From NCBI GenBank assembly GCA_964353865.1, contig CAYGXJ010000081.1, forward strand, positions 8,052-72,051: a stretch of 64,000 nt of DNA. Reading direction: 5' to 3'. This DNA is from RBG-16-64-43 sp964353865. Its GTDB lineage: Bacteria; Chloroflexota; Anaerolineae; Anaerolineales; RBG-16-64-43. Every line of letters starts with the position of its first letter. The first letter of the stretch is position 1. The notes under the pieces are model-generated. The model was not told the DNA's origin, did no database searches, and saw only the letters and a list, made by a program, of their open reading frames with translations. Position numbers and translations under genes: made by a program. This document shows, piece after piece, positions 19,171 to 27,644 of the stretch.

Positions 19171-19824
19171 TCAGGGAACAAAGATGCTTCCGCGCAGTGG
19201 CTTGTCGCCACGCTCGCCCACGCCGAACTTGCTGCCATCCGGCGCCTGCAGCATCCAGTAGCTGGTATGGGTCCCGCCCTCGTAGGGAGCGATCATGATC
19301 ACGCCGATAAACATGTGATCGCCGGGCGGCACCTCTTTGGGGAAGGCCACCCAGTTGGCGCCGCTCATGTGCTCGCCACCGTAGAAGACAAGGCGGTAGT
19401 CGCGAGTCCAGATACAAGTACCGATGTTGCGCACGTCCCACACTTTCTTAAAGGTTTCCGCCACGCCCACCGGTGCGCCATCGCCCAGACCCACATAACC
19501 GACGAAGTAAGCCGCGTTGCATAGTTGCTCGAGCGGCGCGGCTGGGTTCGTTCCCGGCGTGCCGTAGGGTGCCCGCGTCAGCGAATAGGTGGCGGAACCC
19601 TGCGGCGTTTCGGTCGCAGCGGGCGTCTCGCTCGCGGCGGGCATCGTCTCCACAGTCGACGCCGGCGTGCCTGTCTCCAACAACCTCGGCGCAGCGACGC
19701 CCGGCTGCGCGCTCGCGGCCCGGGTCGGCGCCGGACGCAATGCCGCCGTCAGATTGCATGCGAGCACGGTGCTCACCGTCAGCGCGATGGCCATCAGCAC
19801 ATGACGCGGATGCAGCTTCGGCAT
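19171..19824 (-). CDS. Lipoprotein with NBR1-like Ig domain (paralog 1)
   Basis: A 217-residue predicted lipoprotein. The signal peptide ends in 'STVLAC', giving a lipidated Cys at about 23. A long Thr/Pro/Ala-rich linker follows (about 35-95). One domain resembling the NBR1 central Ig-like fold comes next: 'CNAAYFVGYVG', 'FKKVWDVRNIGTCIWTRDYRL' and 'NWVAFPKEVPPGDHMFIG'. Two Cys could form a disulfide. It ends at a beta strand. Adjacent to a close paralog. ATG at 19824 (GAGGTG upstream) is preferred over a GTG two codons before. Function is unknown; probably an envelope-surface module. Confidence 0.75.
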   Translation of the reverse strand: MPKLHPRHVLMAIALTVSTVLACNLTAALRPAPTRAASAQPGVAAPRLLETGTPASTVETMPAASETPAATETPQGSATYSLTRAPYGTPGTNPAAPLEQLCNAAYFVGYVGLGDGAPVGVAETFKKVWDVRNIGTCIWTRDYRLVFYGGEHMSGANWVAFPKEVPPGDHMFIGVIMIAPYEGGTHTSYWMLQAPDGSKFGVGERGDKPLRGSIFVP

Positions 19825-19865
19825 AGACACCTCGGCCGCGCGCTATGCGCGGACCCCTGCCCACG

Positions 19866-19871
19866 ATTATA
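19866..19871 (-). promoter_or_regulatory. Predicted -10 box of NBR1-Ig lipoprotein paralog 1
   Basis: An exact minus-strand TATAAT 42 bp before the ATG; the -35 is unclear. Confidence 0.4.
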
Positions 19872-20100
19872 CCCAGCGTTGTGCACCCGCTTATTGAGTT
19901 CGGGCATGCGGTACACGATGCCGTGCTGCGCTTCTCACGCCGCCGCGGTCCTCCACGTCGCCGGTCCGGCCTCCTCGCGGACATCGACCCGTCATGCGCT
20001 CGCCGTCGCACGTCGCCGGATCGTCTGCGATCGCGTGCGTAAGGCGTGTCCGTATGGTGCACGCAACCTGACAACGACCACGACCCCTCCTCCAAAAGAA

Positions 20101-20130
20101 ATCCCTCCCGCGGTGCACTTCGGGAGGGAT
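20101..20130 (-). terminator. Intrinsic terminator after the second NBR1-Ig lipoprotein gene
   Basis: A perfect 10-bp inverted repeat (ATCCCTCCCG and its complement) with a 10-nt loop. The minus-strand tail reads TTCTTTTGG, a usable U-tract, 28 bp past the stop codon. Confidence 0.8.
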
Positions 20131-20157
20131 GGAAAGGCTAAGGCGGTGCTCGATGGC

Positions 20158-20829
20158 TCAGGGGACCACGATCTTCGCTGTGAGCGGCGTGAGGCCGTTA
20201 TCGCCCACGCCGAACTTGCTGCCGTCGGGTGCCTGCAACATCCAGTAGCCGATGTAGGTGCCCGACTTGGCCGGGGCGATCATCGTCACCGAGAGGAAGA
20301 GATGGTCGCCGGGTTCAACGATCTCCGGAAAGCGCGCCCAATCCGGACCGTCCATGTGTTTGCCGCCGTTAAAGACCAGGCGGTACTCGCGGCTCCAGGT
20401 GCAGTTGCCGATGTTGCGCACGTCCCATGTCTTGCGGTAGGTCTCGCCGGCCGGGAGCACCGCGCCGTCCTTGAGCCCGATATCGCCGACGAAGAAGGCC
20501 GCGTTGCAGAATGTGGTCAGGGTCGGGTGCACGCCGGGCGTGCCGTAGAAGGCCGGGGTGAAGATGAGTGAGGCCGTGGCACTCGGCAGCAGCGGCACGG
20601 GCAGGGTGGCGGTGGCCAGCGGAAGGGTTGCGGTGGGCGGCGGCAGCGCCACGGTTGCGGTGGAGGTGGCGGCCAGCGCCACCTGGGTGAGCATGGCCTG
20701 AACTGTTTGCGCAGCCTGAGTGGCCAGCGGCACCTGGGTGACAGTGGGCGTGACCGTGCTGCAGCCGACCAGCACGAGCGATGCAGCCAGCACAGCCAAC
20801 GCCAGGGTGCGCAAGGTGTGGGATGTCAT
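20158..20829 (-). CDS. Lipoprotein with NBR1-like Ig domain (paralog 2)
   Basis: A 223-residue relative of the gene at 19171. Its signal peptide ends 'SLVLVGC' (lipidated Cys at about 23). A Thr/Ala/Pro/Leu-rich linker (about 28-105) is followed by the same Ig-like domain: 'CNAAFFVGDIG', 'YRKTWDVRNIGNCTWSREYRL' and 'PGDHLFLSVTMIAP'. It shares the stretch 'YWMLQAPDGSKFGVG' with paralog 1, while signal peptides and linkers differ. Start ATG has GAGGAGG upstream. It is followed by its own terminator, so the two paralogs are separate transcription units. Confidence 0.75.
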   Translation of the reverse strand: MTSHTLRTLALAVLAASLVLVGCSTVTPTVTQVPLATQAAQTVQAMLTQVALAATSTATVALPPPTATLPLATATLPVPLLPSATASLIFTPAFYGTPGVHPTLTTFCNAAFFVGDIGLKDGAVLPAGETYRKTWDVRNIGNCTWSREYRLVFNGGKHMDGPDWARFPEIVEPGDHLFLSVTMIAPAKSGTYIGYWMLQAPDGSKFGVGDNGLTPLTAKIVVP

Positions 20830-20880
20830 TCGGTCCTCCTCGTGCATGGTTGTGCGGCGCATGGGCCGTTTGGGCCCGCC

Positions 20881-23385
20881 TCACGCCGCACCGAGCGCCT
20901 CCGGCTCGCCCTCCTCTTGCGGCGAGGGCTCAGACTCGGCCGCCTGAGGCTCGATCATCAGTCTGCCGTCGCGCAGCGCGATGGTCACCGTCTGATCGTC
21001 GTGGATGCGGCCTTCGAGCATGGCCTCCGAGAGCATATCCTCCACCTCGGTCTGGATGACGCGCCGCAGCGGGCGGGCGCCCATCTCCGGGTTGTAGCCC
21101 AGATCCGCCAGGCGTGCCTGGGCCTCGGGCGTCGCGCTCAAGGCGATGTGATGCTCCAGGAGGCGCTGTGCCACTTTGGCGATCTCCAGGTTGACGATCT
21201 GGGTGATATCGTCCTTGTTCAGCGCGCGGAACACGATCACCGCATCGACCCGGTTGAGAAACTCGGGGCGGAAGGCGCGGCGCAGTTCCTCCAGCAGCTT
21301 CTTGCGCATCTCATCGTAGGGCGCCACCTCGCCGCGGGTCTCATCGCGCTGGATGGCAAAGCCCAGCCCGGCCTGGCGGCGGATGGTCTCGGCGCCCACG
21401 TTGGAGGTCATGACGATCATCGCGTTCTGGAAGTTGACCTTGTGGCCGCGCGCATCCGAGAGGTGCCCCTCTTCCATGATCTGTAGGAGCATGTTGTGCG
21501 CCTCAGGGTGGGCCTTCTCGATCTCGTCGAAGACGACTATCGAATACGGCCGCCGGCGCAGGGCTTCGGTTAGCTGCCCAGCATCGTCGTAGCCCACATA
21601 GCCCGGGGGCGCGCCGACCAGGCGGCTCACCGAGTGGCGCTCCATGAACTCCGACATGTCGAGCTGCACCAGCGCGTCTTCTGAACCGAACATGAAGGCG
21701 GCCAGGGCTTTGGTGAGTTCGGTCTTGCCCACGCCGGTCGGCCCGAGGAAGATGAACGAGCCGATCGGGCGGCGCGGGTCCTTGAGCCCGGCGCGCGCGC
21801 GGCGCACGGCCTTGGAGATCGCCAGGATGGCCTCATCCTGGCCGATGATGCGGCCGCGCAGCGTTTCTTCCATCTTCATCAGGCGCGCCGACTCAGCTTC
21901 CGCGAGCTGCATCACTGGGATGCCGGTCCACATCGAGACCACTTCGGCGATATCTTCGGGCACCACGCGCGGGCCCTTGTCGCGGTCGGCCATGGCCAAC
22001 TGCAGTTCCTGTCGCGAACGCTCCAGCTCGGTCTCACGGTCCTGGATTTCCTCGGCGGCCTCGTAACGTCCTTCTTCGGCAGCCGTGGCGCGTTCGGCCC
22101 GCAGGCGGCGCAGCTCGCCCATGATCTCCTTCAGGCGTTTGGCCTCCGGGCTCTTATACATGCGCACACGCGAAGCCGTTTCGTCAATCAGGTCGATGGC
22201 CTTATCCGGCAGGAAGCGATCGGGCACGTAGCGCCCGGAGAGGCGGGCGGCGGCTTCGAGCGCCTCGTCGGAGATCCGCAGGCGGTGGTGGTCCTCGTAG
22301 TTGCGACGCACGCCGCGCAGGATCTGGATCGATTCCTCCACCGAGGGCTCCTCGACCATCACCGGCTGGAAGCGGCGCTCGAGGGCTGCATCGCTCTCGA
22401 TGTGCTTGCGGTACTCGGTGAGGGTGGTCGCGCCGATCACCTGCAGCTCGCCGCGCGAGAGGGCCGGCTTGAGAATGTTGGCCGCATCCACCGACGAGCC
22501 GGCTGCGCCGGCGCCTACCAGCATGTGGACCTCATCGATGAAGAGGATTGCGCCCGAGGCTTTCAGCTCGTCGATGACGCGCTTCAGGCGTTCCTCAAAT
22601 TGGCCGCGGTACATGGTGCCGGCCACCAGCGAACCCACGTCGAGCTGCAAGAGGCGCTTGCCCATGAGCGGCGCGGGCACGTCGTTGGTGACAATGCGCT
22701 GCGCCAGGCCCTCAACGATGGCCGTTTTGCCCACCCCCGGCTCGCCGATGAGGGCCGGGTTGTTCTTGGTGCGACGGGCGAGAATCTGAATGACCCGTTC
22801 GATCTCAGTCTCGCGCCCGACGACCGGGTCGAGCTTGTTCTCCTCGGCCAGCGTGGTCAGGTCGGTGGCCAGTTGATCGACCAAGGGTGTCTTGGCTTTG
22901 TCGGCCTTGGCGCCGGCCGCGGCCGGCTGGCGGGCCTGGGCCGGGGCTTCCTGCAGCAGGCGGCGCGTCTGGCGGCGAACCTGTTCGGGGCTGACCCCCA
23001 GGCGGCGCAACACGTCGATAGCCACGCCCTCCGGCTGGCGCACAATGCCCAGCAACAGGTGTTCGGTGCCGATGTAGTGATGGCCGAGGCGGCGCGCCTC
23101 GTCGATGGCCAGCTGCAGCACCTGTTCCGTATCGGGTGAGAGATCAATGCGTTCGGGGGTGGTGCGGCCCGGCGCGGATTGGCGCTCGACCATTTCCTGG
23201 ACGCGCTCGGGCTCCAGACCCAACTCGCGAAGCACGCGTCCGGCCACGCCGCCTTCCTCGCGGATGAGGCCGAGCAACAGGTGCTCGGTACCGATGGTCG
23301 GGTGATGCAGTCGCTCGGCCTCTTGATGGGCCAGGCTGAGCACGCGGCGTGCGCGTTGAGTAAAGCGTTCTAAGTTGTCGGCCAC
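20881..23385 (-). CDS. clpC: ATP-dependent Clp protease ATPase subunit ClpC
   Basis: An AAA+ unfoldase that feeds ClpP and controls protein quality. Two Clp_N repeats ('HPTIGTEHLLLGLIREEGGV' and 'HHYIGTEHLLLGIVRQPEGV') lie at about 5-145. The first AAA module has Walker A 'GEPGVGKT' and 'LFIDEVHMLVGAGA'. A UVR-type segment ('EEGRYEAAEEIQDRE') lies in the middle, and the second module has 'GPTGVGKTELTKAL' and 'SIVVFDEIEKAHPEAHN'. The 834-residue length and UVR mark it as ClpC rather than ClpB or ClpA. Start is GTG with GGAGAGGAAGG upstream. No ctsR or mcsAB genes are adjacent. Confidence 0.95.
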   Translation of the reverse strand: MADNLERFTQRARRVLSLAHQEAERLHHPTIGTEHLLLGLIREEGGVAGRVLRELGLEPERVQEMVERQSAPGRTTPERIDLSPDTEQVLQLAIDEARRLGHHYIGTEHLLLGIVRQPEGVAIDVLRRLGVSPEQVRRQTRRLLQEAPAQARQPAAAGAKADKAKTPLVDQLATDLTTLAEENKLDPVVGRETEIERVIQILARRTKNNPALIGEPGVGKTAIVEGLAQRIVTNDVPAPLMGKRLLQLDVGSLVAGTMYRGQFEERLKRVIDELKASGAILFIDEVHMLVGAGAAGSSVDAANILKPALSRGELQVIGATTLTEYRKHIESDAALERRFQPVMVEEPSVEESIQILRGVRRNYEDHHRLRISDEALEAAARLSGRYVPDRFLPDKAIDLIDETASRVRMYKSPEAKRLKEIMGELRRLRAERATAAEEGRYEAAEEIQDRETELERSRQELQLAMADRDKGPRVVPEDIAEVVSMWTGIPVMQLAEAESARLMKMEETLRGRIIGQDEAILAISKAVRRARAGLKDPRRPIGSFIFLGPTGVGKTELTKALAAFMFGSEDALVQLDMSEFMERHSVSRLVGAPPGYVGYDDAGQLTEALRRRPYSIVVFDEIEKAHPEAHNMLLQIMEEGHLSDARGHKVNFQNAMIVMTSNVGAETIRRQAGLGFAIQRDETRGEVAPYDEMRKKLLEELRRAFRPEFLNRVDAVIVFRALNKDDITQIVNLEIAKVAQRLLEHHIALSATPEAQARLADLGYNPEMGARPLRRVIQTEVEDMLSEAMLEGRIHDDQTVTIALRDGRLMIEPQAAESEPSPQEEGEPEALGAA

Positions 23386-23518
23386 TTGGGCCTTCCTCTC
23401 CTGGATTCAGGCCACCGGAGCCCAAATCGAATACCATGCCGAAGATTCTACCAAATCCGCCTAGGAGTCCGTCGGCGACCACACCAACGACTGCATATTG
23501 CATTGTCCGCATTCCGCA

Positions 23519-23540
23519 GGGGCGACCGGTCCGTCGCCCC
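23519..23540. repeat. Short inverted repeat upstream of the GH13 gene
   Basis: A perfect 8-bp stem (GGGGCGAC) with a 6-nt loop, about 110 bp before the glucosidase start, in the clpC/GH13 divergent region. No U-tract follows, so it may be an operator or incidental. Confidence 0.35.
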
Positions 23541-23649
23541 AACGACGGTTGCCAACACGTGCGTTCCGTTCGCGGGCGCGCACCCGGATTCTGCTGCCTC
23601 CCTTACAATTGTCAGCATCGATTCCCGCTTTGCAGGAGGCGGAGGGCAC

Positions 23650-25263
23650 ATGAACCCAGCCCCGTGGTGGCAGGACGGTGTCATCTACCAGATCTATCCG
23701 CGCTCATTTGCGGACGCGGACGGTGACGGGGTAGGCGACCTGCCCGGAATCCTCGCCCACCTGGATCACCTGAATGACGGCACCCCGCAATCGCTGGGCG
23801 TGGATGCGATCTGGCTGTCGCCCGTGTATCCCTCGCCGGGATACGACTTCGGCTACGACGTGGCCGACTACTGCAACATCGACCCGCGGTTCGGTTCGCT
23901 CGCGGCTTTCGACCAGCTGGTGAGCGAAGCCCACCGCCGCGGCATCCGCGTCATCATGGATATGGTCGTCAACCACACCTCCCATGAGCACCCGTGGTTC
24001 GTCGAATCGCGCGCCTCACGCGAAAGCCCCAAACGCGATTGGTACCTCTGGCGCGACCCGCGCCCCGGCGGCGGTATGCCCAACAACTGGGAAGCGGTCT
24101 TCGGCGGGCGCGCCTGGGAATGGGACGAGACCAGCCGCCAGTACTACTACCACATGTTCCTCAAAGAACAGCCGGACCTCAACTGGCGCAACCCCGAGGC
24201 GCGGCGCGCGGTGATGGCGGCATTCCGCTTCTGGCTCGAACGCGGCGTGGATGGCTTCCGCCTGGATGTGGTCAACGCGTATTTCAAAGATGCCGGGCTG
24301 CGCGATAACCCGCCACGCCTGGGCTTACGCGGTTACGATCGCCAGGCACACGTGTACGACATGGACCAGCCCGAGTTGCTGGACGTTTTCCGTGAACTGC
24401 ACTCGCTGCTTGAGGAATATGGCGAAGGCATGGCGGTGGGCGAGGTGATGGACGAGACTCCCGAGAAAGCCGCGCGCTACAGCGCCCCGGGCCTGCTGTC
24501 GCTGGCTTTCAACTTCGAGTTCACCCGCCAGCCGTGGCGCGCGTCTGCATTTCAGCGAGCCATCACCCACTGCGAGGCGGCCTTGGCCAAGGGCGGCTGG
24601 CCGTGCTACGTGCTCTCCAATCACGATGTGCCACGGCACGCTTCACGGTACGGCCCAAGGCACGCTGTCGAGCGCGCCAAGGTGGCGGCGGCTCTGCTGC
24701 TCACGTTGCGCGGCACGCCCTTCCTATACTACGGGGAGGAGATCGGCATGCGTAACGGACGAATCCGGCGAGACGAAATACAGGACCCACCCGGCAAACG
24801 CTATTGGCCGCTCTACGGCGGGCGCGATCCGGAACGCACGCCGATGCCATGGAGTGCCGCGGCGGGGGCCGGCTTCACCCGCGGGCGGCCGTGGCTGCCG
24901 CTCAACCGGGATTATCTCGAGGTGAACGTTGCGGCCCAGCGCGATGACCCGCGCTCGGTGTTCTCGTTCTACCGACAGCTGATCTGGCTGCGCAAGGCGA
25001 GCGTGGCGCTGCGCCAGGGGAGTTACCACCCGCTCATTCGCGCGCCGCGGCACGCGCAGGCTTACCTGCGCGATGCGCCAGGCCAGCGGATGCTGGTGAC
25101 GCTCAACTTTTCTGCCCAACCGCTGGTGGCCGCGTTCGACGAGCCGCTGCCGGATGCGGCCTGGCGCCTGCGCCTCAGCACGCACGCCGCAGCGCACGAG
25201 CCGCTGCAGGGCGGCGGCATACACCTGCGGCCATACGAGGCGTGCATCTTTGAGGTCGAGTAA
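23650..25263 (+). CDS. GH13 alpha-glucosidase / oligo-1,6-glucosidase-like enzyme
   Basis: A 537-residue cytoplasmic alpha-glucoside hydrolase, likely acting on short maltodextrins, sucrose-like or isomalto-oligosaccharides. The (beta/alpha)8 motifs are clear: 'DMVVNHTSHEHPWF', 'DGFRLDVVNAYFKD' with nucleophile Asp206, 'MAVGEVMDETP' with acid/base Glu265, and 'VLSNHDVPRH' with Asp326. No signal peptide is present. Start ATG at 23650 has GGAGG/GGAGGG upstream. The gene is followed by an insertion element starting 27 bp after the stop codon. Exact substrate specificity cannot be read from the sequence. Confidence 0.9.
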   Translation: MNPAPWWQDGVIYQIYPRSFADADGDGVGDLPGILAHLDHLNDGTPQSLGVDAIWLSPVYPSPGYDFGYDVADYCNIDPRFGSLAAFDQLVSEAHRRGIRVIMDMVVNHTSHEHPWFVESRASRESPKRDWYLWRDPRPGGGMPNNWEAVFGGRAWEWDETSRQYYYHMFLKEQPDLNWRNPEARRAVMAAFRFWLERGVDGFRLDVVNAYFKDAGLRDNPPRLGLRGYDRQAHVYDMDQPELLDVFRELHSLLEEYGEGMAVGEVMDETPEKAARYSAPGLLSLAFNFEFTRQPWRASAFQRAITHCEAALAKGGWPCYVLSNHDVPRHASRYGPRHAVERAKVAAALLLTLRGTPFLYYGEEIGMRNGRIRRDEIQDPPGKRYWPLYGGRDPERTPMPWSAAAGAGFTRGRPWLPLNRDYLEVNVAAQRDDPRSVFSFYRQLIWLRKASVALRQGSYHPLIRAPRHAQAYLRDAPGQRMLVTLNFSAQPLVAAFDEPLPDAAWRLRLSTHAAAHEPLQGGGIHLRPYEACIFEVE

Positions 25264-25289
25264 CCCGCGATGCTGCATGCATGAACGTC

Positions 25290-25305
25290 GGGGCTGTCCC
25301 AAAAG
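25290..25305 (+). repeat. Left terminal inverted repeat of the IS1182-type element
   Basis: GGGGCTGTCCCAAAAG; matches the right end with one mismatch. Confidence 0.8.
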
Positions 25306-25375
25306 GGGCAGCCCCGTTGAGTTTAAGGAGGGCAAGAGTCAAGCACAGGCGGGGAGGGATGAGTAAGATGGAAGC

Positions 25376-26962
25376 ATGAAGAAGACGAGACGAAGCGAAG
25401 CCGTTGTGTTCAAGCCCTATGTTCAGGGTCAGCTGCAACTGCCGACGGATCTCTCCTCGCTGATCCCGGAGAAGCACGTGGTGCGGGTGGTGGATGCGGC
25501 GATCGAGCGGGTGGATCTGCGGCGGCTGATGAGCCGGTACAAGGGAGGCGGGACGAGCAGCTACCATCCGAAGATGATGTTGAAAGTGCTGGTGTACGCG
25601 TACACGCAGCGGGTGTACTCGTCGCGGCAGATTGCGAAGGCGCTGCGGGAGAATGTGTACTTCATGTGGCTGAGCGGGAACAGCCGGCCGGACTTTCGGA
25701 CGCTGAACCGGTTTCGCGGGGAAGTGATGAAGGGGTTGCTGGGGGATGTGTTTGCCTCGGTGCTGGAGCTGTTGGTGGAGGAGGGATACGTGCGGCTGGA
25801 GGCGTACTTTGTGGACGGGACGAAGGTGGAGGCCAATGCCAGCCGCTATGGGTGGGTGTGGGCCAAGAGCACGCGGCGCTACAAGGGTCGGCTGCAGGAG
25901 AAGGTGAAAGCGCTGTTGGAGGAGATCGAGCGGACGAATGAGGCGGACGATGAGGCCTACGGCGAGCGGGACCTGGAGGAGTTGGGGGAGACAAGCGAGC
26001 TGGACAGCCGGAAGCTAGCGGAGAAGATGGAGGCGTTGAACGCTCGGCTGGAGAAGGAGCCGCAGAACAAGAAGCTGGCGCGGGCGGTGAAGAAGGTGAA
26101 GACGGACTACCTGCCGCGGCTGGAGAAGTATGAAGAGCAGGAGCGGAAACTGGCTGGGCGCTCAAGCTATGCCAAGAGCGACCCGGGGGCGACATTCATG
26201 CGCATGAAGGATGGCGGCCTGGGGCGAGCCTCGTTGCGCCCGGCTTATAACGTGCAGGTGGGGACAGAGGGGCAGTTTGTGGTGGGCTACAGCGTGCACC
26301 AACGAGCAGGCGACCCGGGCTGTTTGATACCGCACCTGGAGCAGGTGAAGGAACGGCTAGGACGGTTGCCGGACAAGGTGATTGCGGATGGGGCTTACGG
26401 GAGCGAAGAGAACTACGCCTACCTGGAACGAGAAGGGGTGGGCAACTATGTCAAGTACCGGGAGTTTGGGCTGGAGCAACACCCGCGGCGCGGGACGAGA
26501 GCCGAGGCGGCATTCCGCTACGAGGCGAGCACGGACAGTTACGTGTGTGGAGCGGGACGGCGGTTGGAGTATCAGGGCACACGGCGCTACACCAGTGAGA
26601 ACGGCTACCGCAGTCAGCGCCGACACTACGCCTGTCGGGACTGTGCCGGCTGCAGCCGCCGATCGAGTTGCACGCACGCAGCCGGAAACCGTGCGCTCCA
26701 GGTGAGTTTCGAACTGCAGGCGGTGAAGCAACGGGTGCGAGAGAATCTACTCTCTGCGGAGGGGCGGATCCTGCGTGCCCGGCGCGGGGTTGAAGTCGAA
26801 AGCGTATTTGGCCGCTGGAAACACAACTGGGGGTTCCGCCGATTCATGCTACGCGGACAAGAGAAAGTGAGCATCGAACTCGGACTGCTGAGCCTAGCTC
26901 ACAACCTCAGCAAAGTCCCGGCAGGGGGCAAAGTCCCCACAGAGGGCAAGCTCGCCAACTGA
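25376..26962 (+). CDS. IS1182-family transposase
   Basis: A 528-residue DDE transposase with no frameshift, so the element may still be active. The N-terminal DUF772-type domain (about 15-135) has 'YHPKMMLKVLVYAYTQRVYSS' and 'ENVYFMWLSGNSRPDFRTLN'. The catalytic triad is Asp147 ('AYFVDGTKVEANAS'), Asp338 ('VIADGAYGSEENY') and Glu475 ('VEVESVFGRWKHNWGFRRF'). A Cys cluster (C420, C423, C426, C432) may bind zinc. The ATG at 25376 overlaps the TGA of a 6-codon ORF preceded by GGAGGG. Confidence 0.95.
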   Translation: MKKTRRSEAVVFKPYVQGQLQLPTDLSSLIPEKHVVRVVDAAIERVDLRRLMSRYKGGGTSSYHPKMMLKVLVYAYTQRVYSSRQIAKALRENVYFMWLSGNSRPDFRTLNRFRGEVMKGLLGDVFASVLELLVEEGYVRLEAYFVDGTKVEANASRYGWVWAKSTRRYKGRLQEKVKALLEEIERTNEADDEAYGERDLEELGETSELDSRKLAEKMEALNARLEKEPQNKKLARAVKKVKTDYLPRLEKYEEQERKLAGRSSYAKSDPGATFMRMKDGGLGRASLRPAYNVQVGTEGQFVVGYSVHQRAGDPGCLIPHLEQVKERLGRLPDKVIADGAYGSEENYAYLEREGVGNYVKYREFGLEQHPRRGTRAEAAFRYEASTDSYVCGAGRRLEYQGTRRYTSENGYRSQRRHYACRDCAGCSRRSSCTHAAGNRALQVSFELQAVKQRVRENLLSAEGRILRARRGVEVESVFGRWKHNWGFRRFMLRGQEKVSIELGLLSLAHNLSKVPAGGKVPTEGKLAN

Positions 26963-27045
26963 GCTCTCCCTCTACCACCCCCATCTTCCGTGCTTCGTTC
27001 GCCCACCTCCCCCTCGAGAAACGATTCGGGGCTGCCCGTCATGCT

Positions 27046-27061
27046 CTTTTCGGACAGCCCC
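27046..27061 (-). repeat. Right terminal inverted repeat of the IS1182-type element
   Basis: Reads GGGGCTGTCCGAAAAG on the minus strand; the mate of the left end. Confidence 0.8.
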
Positions 27062-27085
27062 TTTGTCTGTGAGCCGACGTGCGCG

Positions 27086-27307
27086 CTAGAACAGCCCGCG
27101 TAGCAAGAGCAAGAAGCCGACAATAATCAGCGGGATGCCGATGATCGCGCCCACCACGGTGATCGTGAGCACCACGCCCACTACCATCAGCACGAAGCCA
27201 AGAATCACCGCCACCAGCCGCCCGGTGAATCCAAGGATCCACGTGAGCAACTGCCAGATGGCCCAGAACGGCCACAGATACCACGCCACACGCTTACTGC
27301 TCGTCAT
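27086..27307 (-). CDS. Small membrane protein, 73 residues
   Basis: Two to three hydrophobic segments fill most of the 73 residues, after an N-terminal 'MTSSKRVAWYLWPFWAIWQL'. A strong ribosome site (AAGGAGG) precedes the ATG. It is third in a run with the histidine kinase and the PspC protein (45-bp gap), suggesting an envelope-stress or membrane-maintenance role by context only. The insertion element lies immediately downstream. Confidence 0.6.
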   Translation of the reverse strand: MTSSKRVAWYLWPFWAIWQLLTWILGFTGRLVAVILGFVLMVVGVVLTITVVGAIIGIPLIIVGFLLLLRGLF

Positions 27308-27352
27308 CCTTACCTCCTTACCTTTCGCCCCACACGGATCCGGCGCCGCGGG

Positions 27353-27550
27353 TCACGCGTCAGGAATGATGATCCAACACAAGAGGTACATGGCCAAACC
27401 GGGCACGCCACCTGGCATGCAGGCCCCGAGGAACCCCAAGCGGAACCAGGTCGGGCTGATGCCGAAGAATTCACCCAGGCCGCCGCACACGCCCGCCAGC
27501 ACCCGGCTGGAGCGGGAACGGCGAAGCGGTCCACGAACCATCTCACTCAT
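27353..27550 (-). CDS. PspC-domain membrane protein
   Basis: A 65-residue protein with the PspC pattern: a basic start 'RGPLRRSRSSRVLAGVCGGLGEFFGISP', then a hydrophobic helix and 'GLAMYLLCWIIIPDA'. PspC proteins take part in phage-shock or membrane-stress responses in other bacteria. The start at 27550 is fixed by GGAGGACGGA; the longer upstream frame is discarded. It sits between the histidine kinase and the 73-residue membrane protein and is likely cotranscribed with both. Confidence 0.8.
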   Translation of the reverse strand: MSEMVRGPLRRSRSSRVLAGVCGGLGEFFGISPTWFRLGFLGACMPGGVPGLAMYLLCWIIIPDA

Positions 27551-27644
27551 TCCGTCCTCCGTGCTGCGATGTTCTCCAATATTGGATATACGCAGGTTAT
27601 CCTCGAAGGTTGCCGTGCGACCGCCGCATGCGGTCGGGCCGTGC

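Larger units (their letters stand above)
19825..20157. other. 333-bp intergenic region between the two NBR1-Ig lipoprotein genes
   Basis: Holds the -10 box of the downstream lipoprotein gene (19866-19871) and the terminator of the upstream one (20101-20130). Nothing else is recognised. Confidence 0.5.
25290..27061 (+). mobile_element. IS1182-family insertion sequence, apparently complete
   Basis: A 1772-bp element bounded by inverted repeats beginning GGGGCTGTCC at both ends, carrying one intact 528-residue transposase. 15 of the outer 16 bp match. Each end is also self-complementary: the left end can fold GGGGCTG against CAGCCCC, and the right end does likewise. No convincing target-site duplication is seen (flanks CGTC and TTTG), so the exact edges are uncertain by a few bases. 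It lies between the GH13 gene and a minus-strand small-protein operon. Confidence 0.85.
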
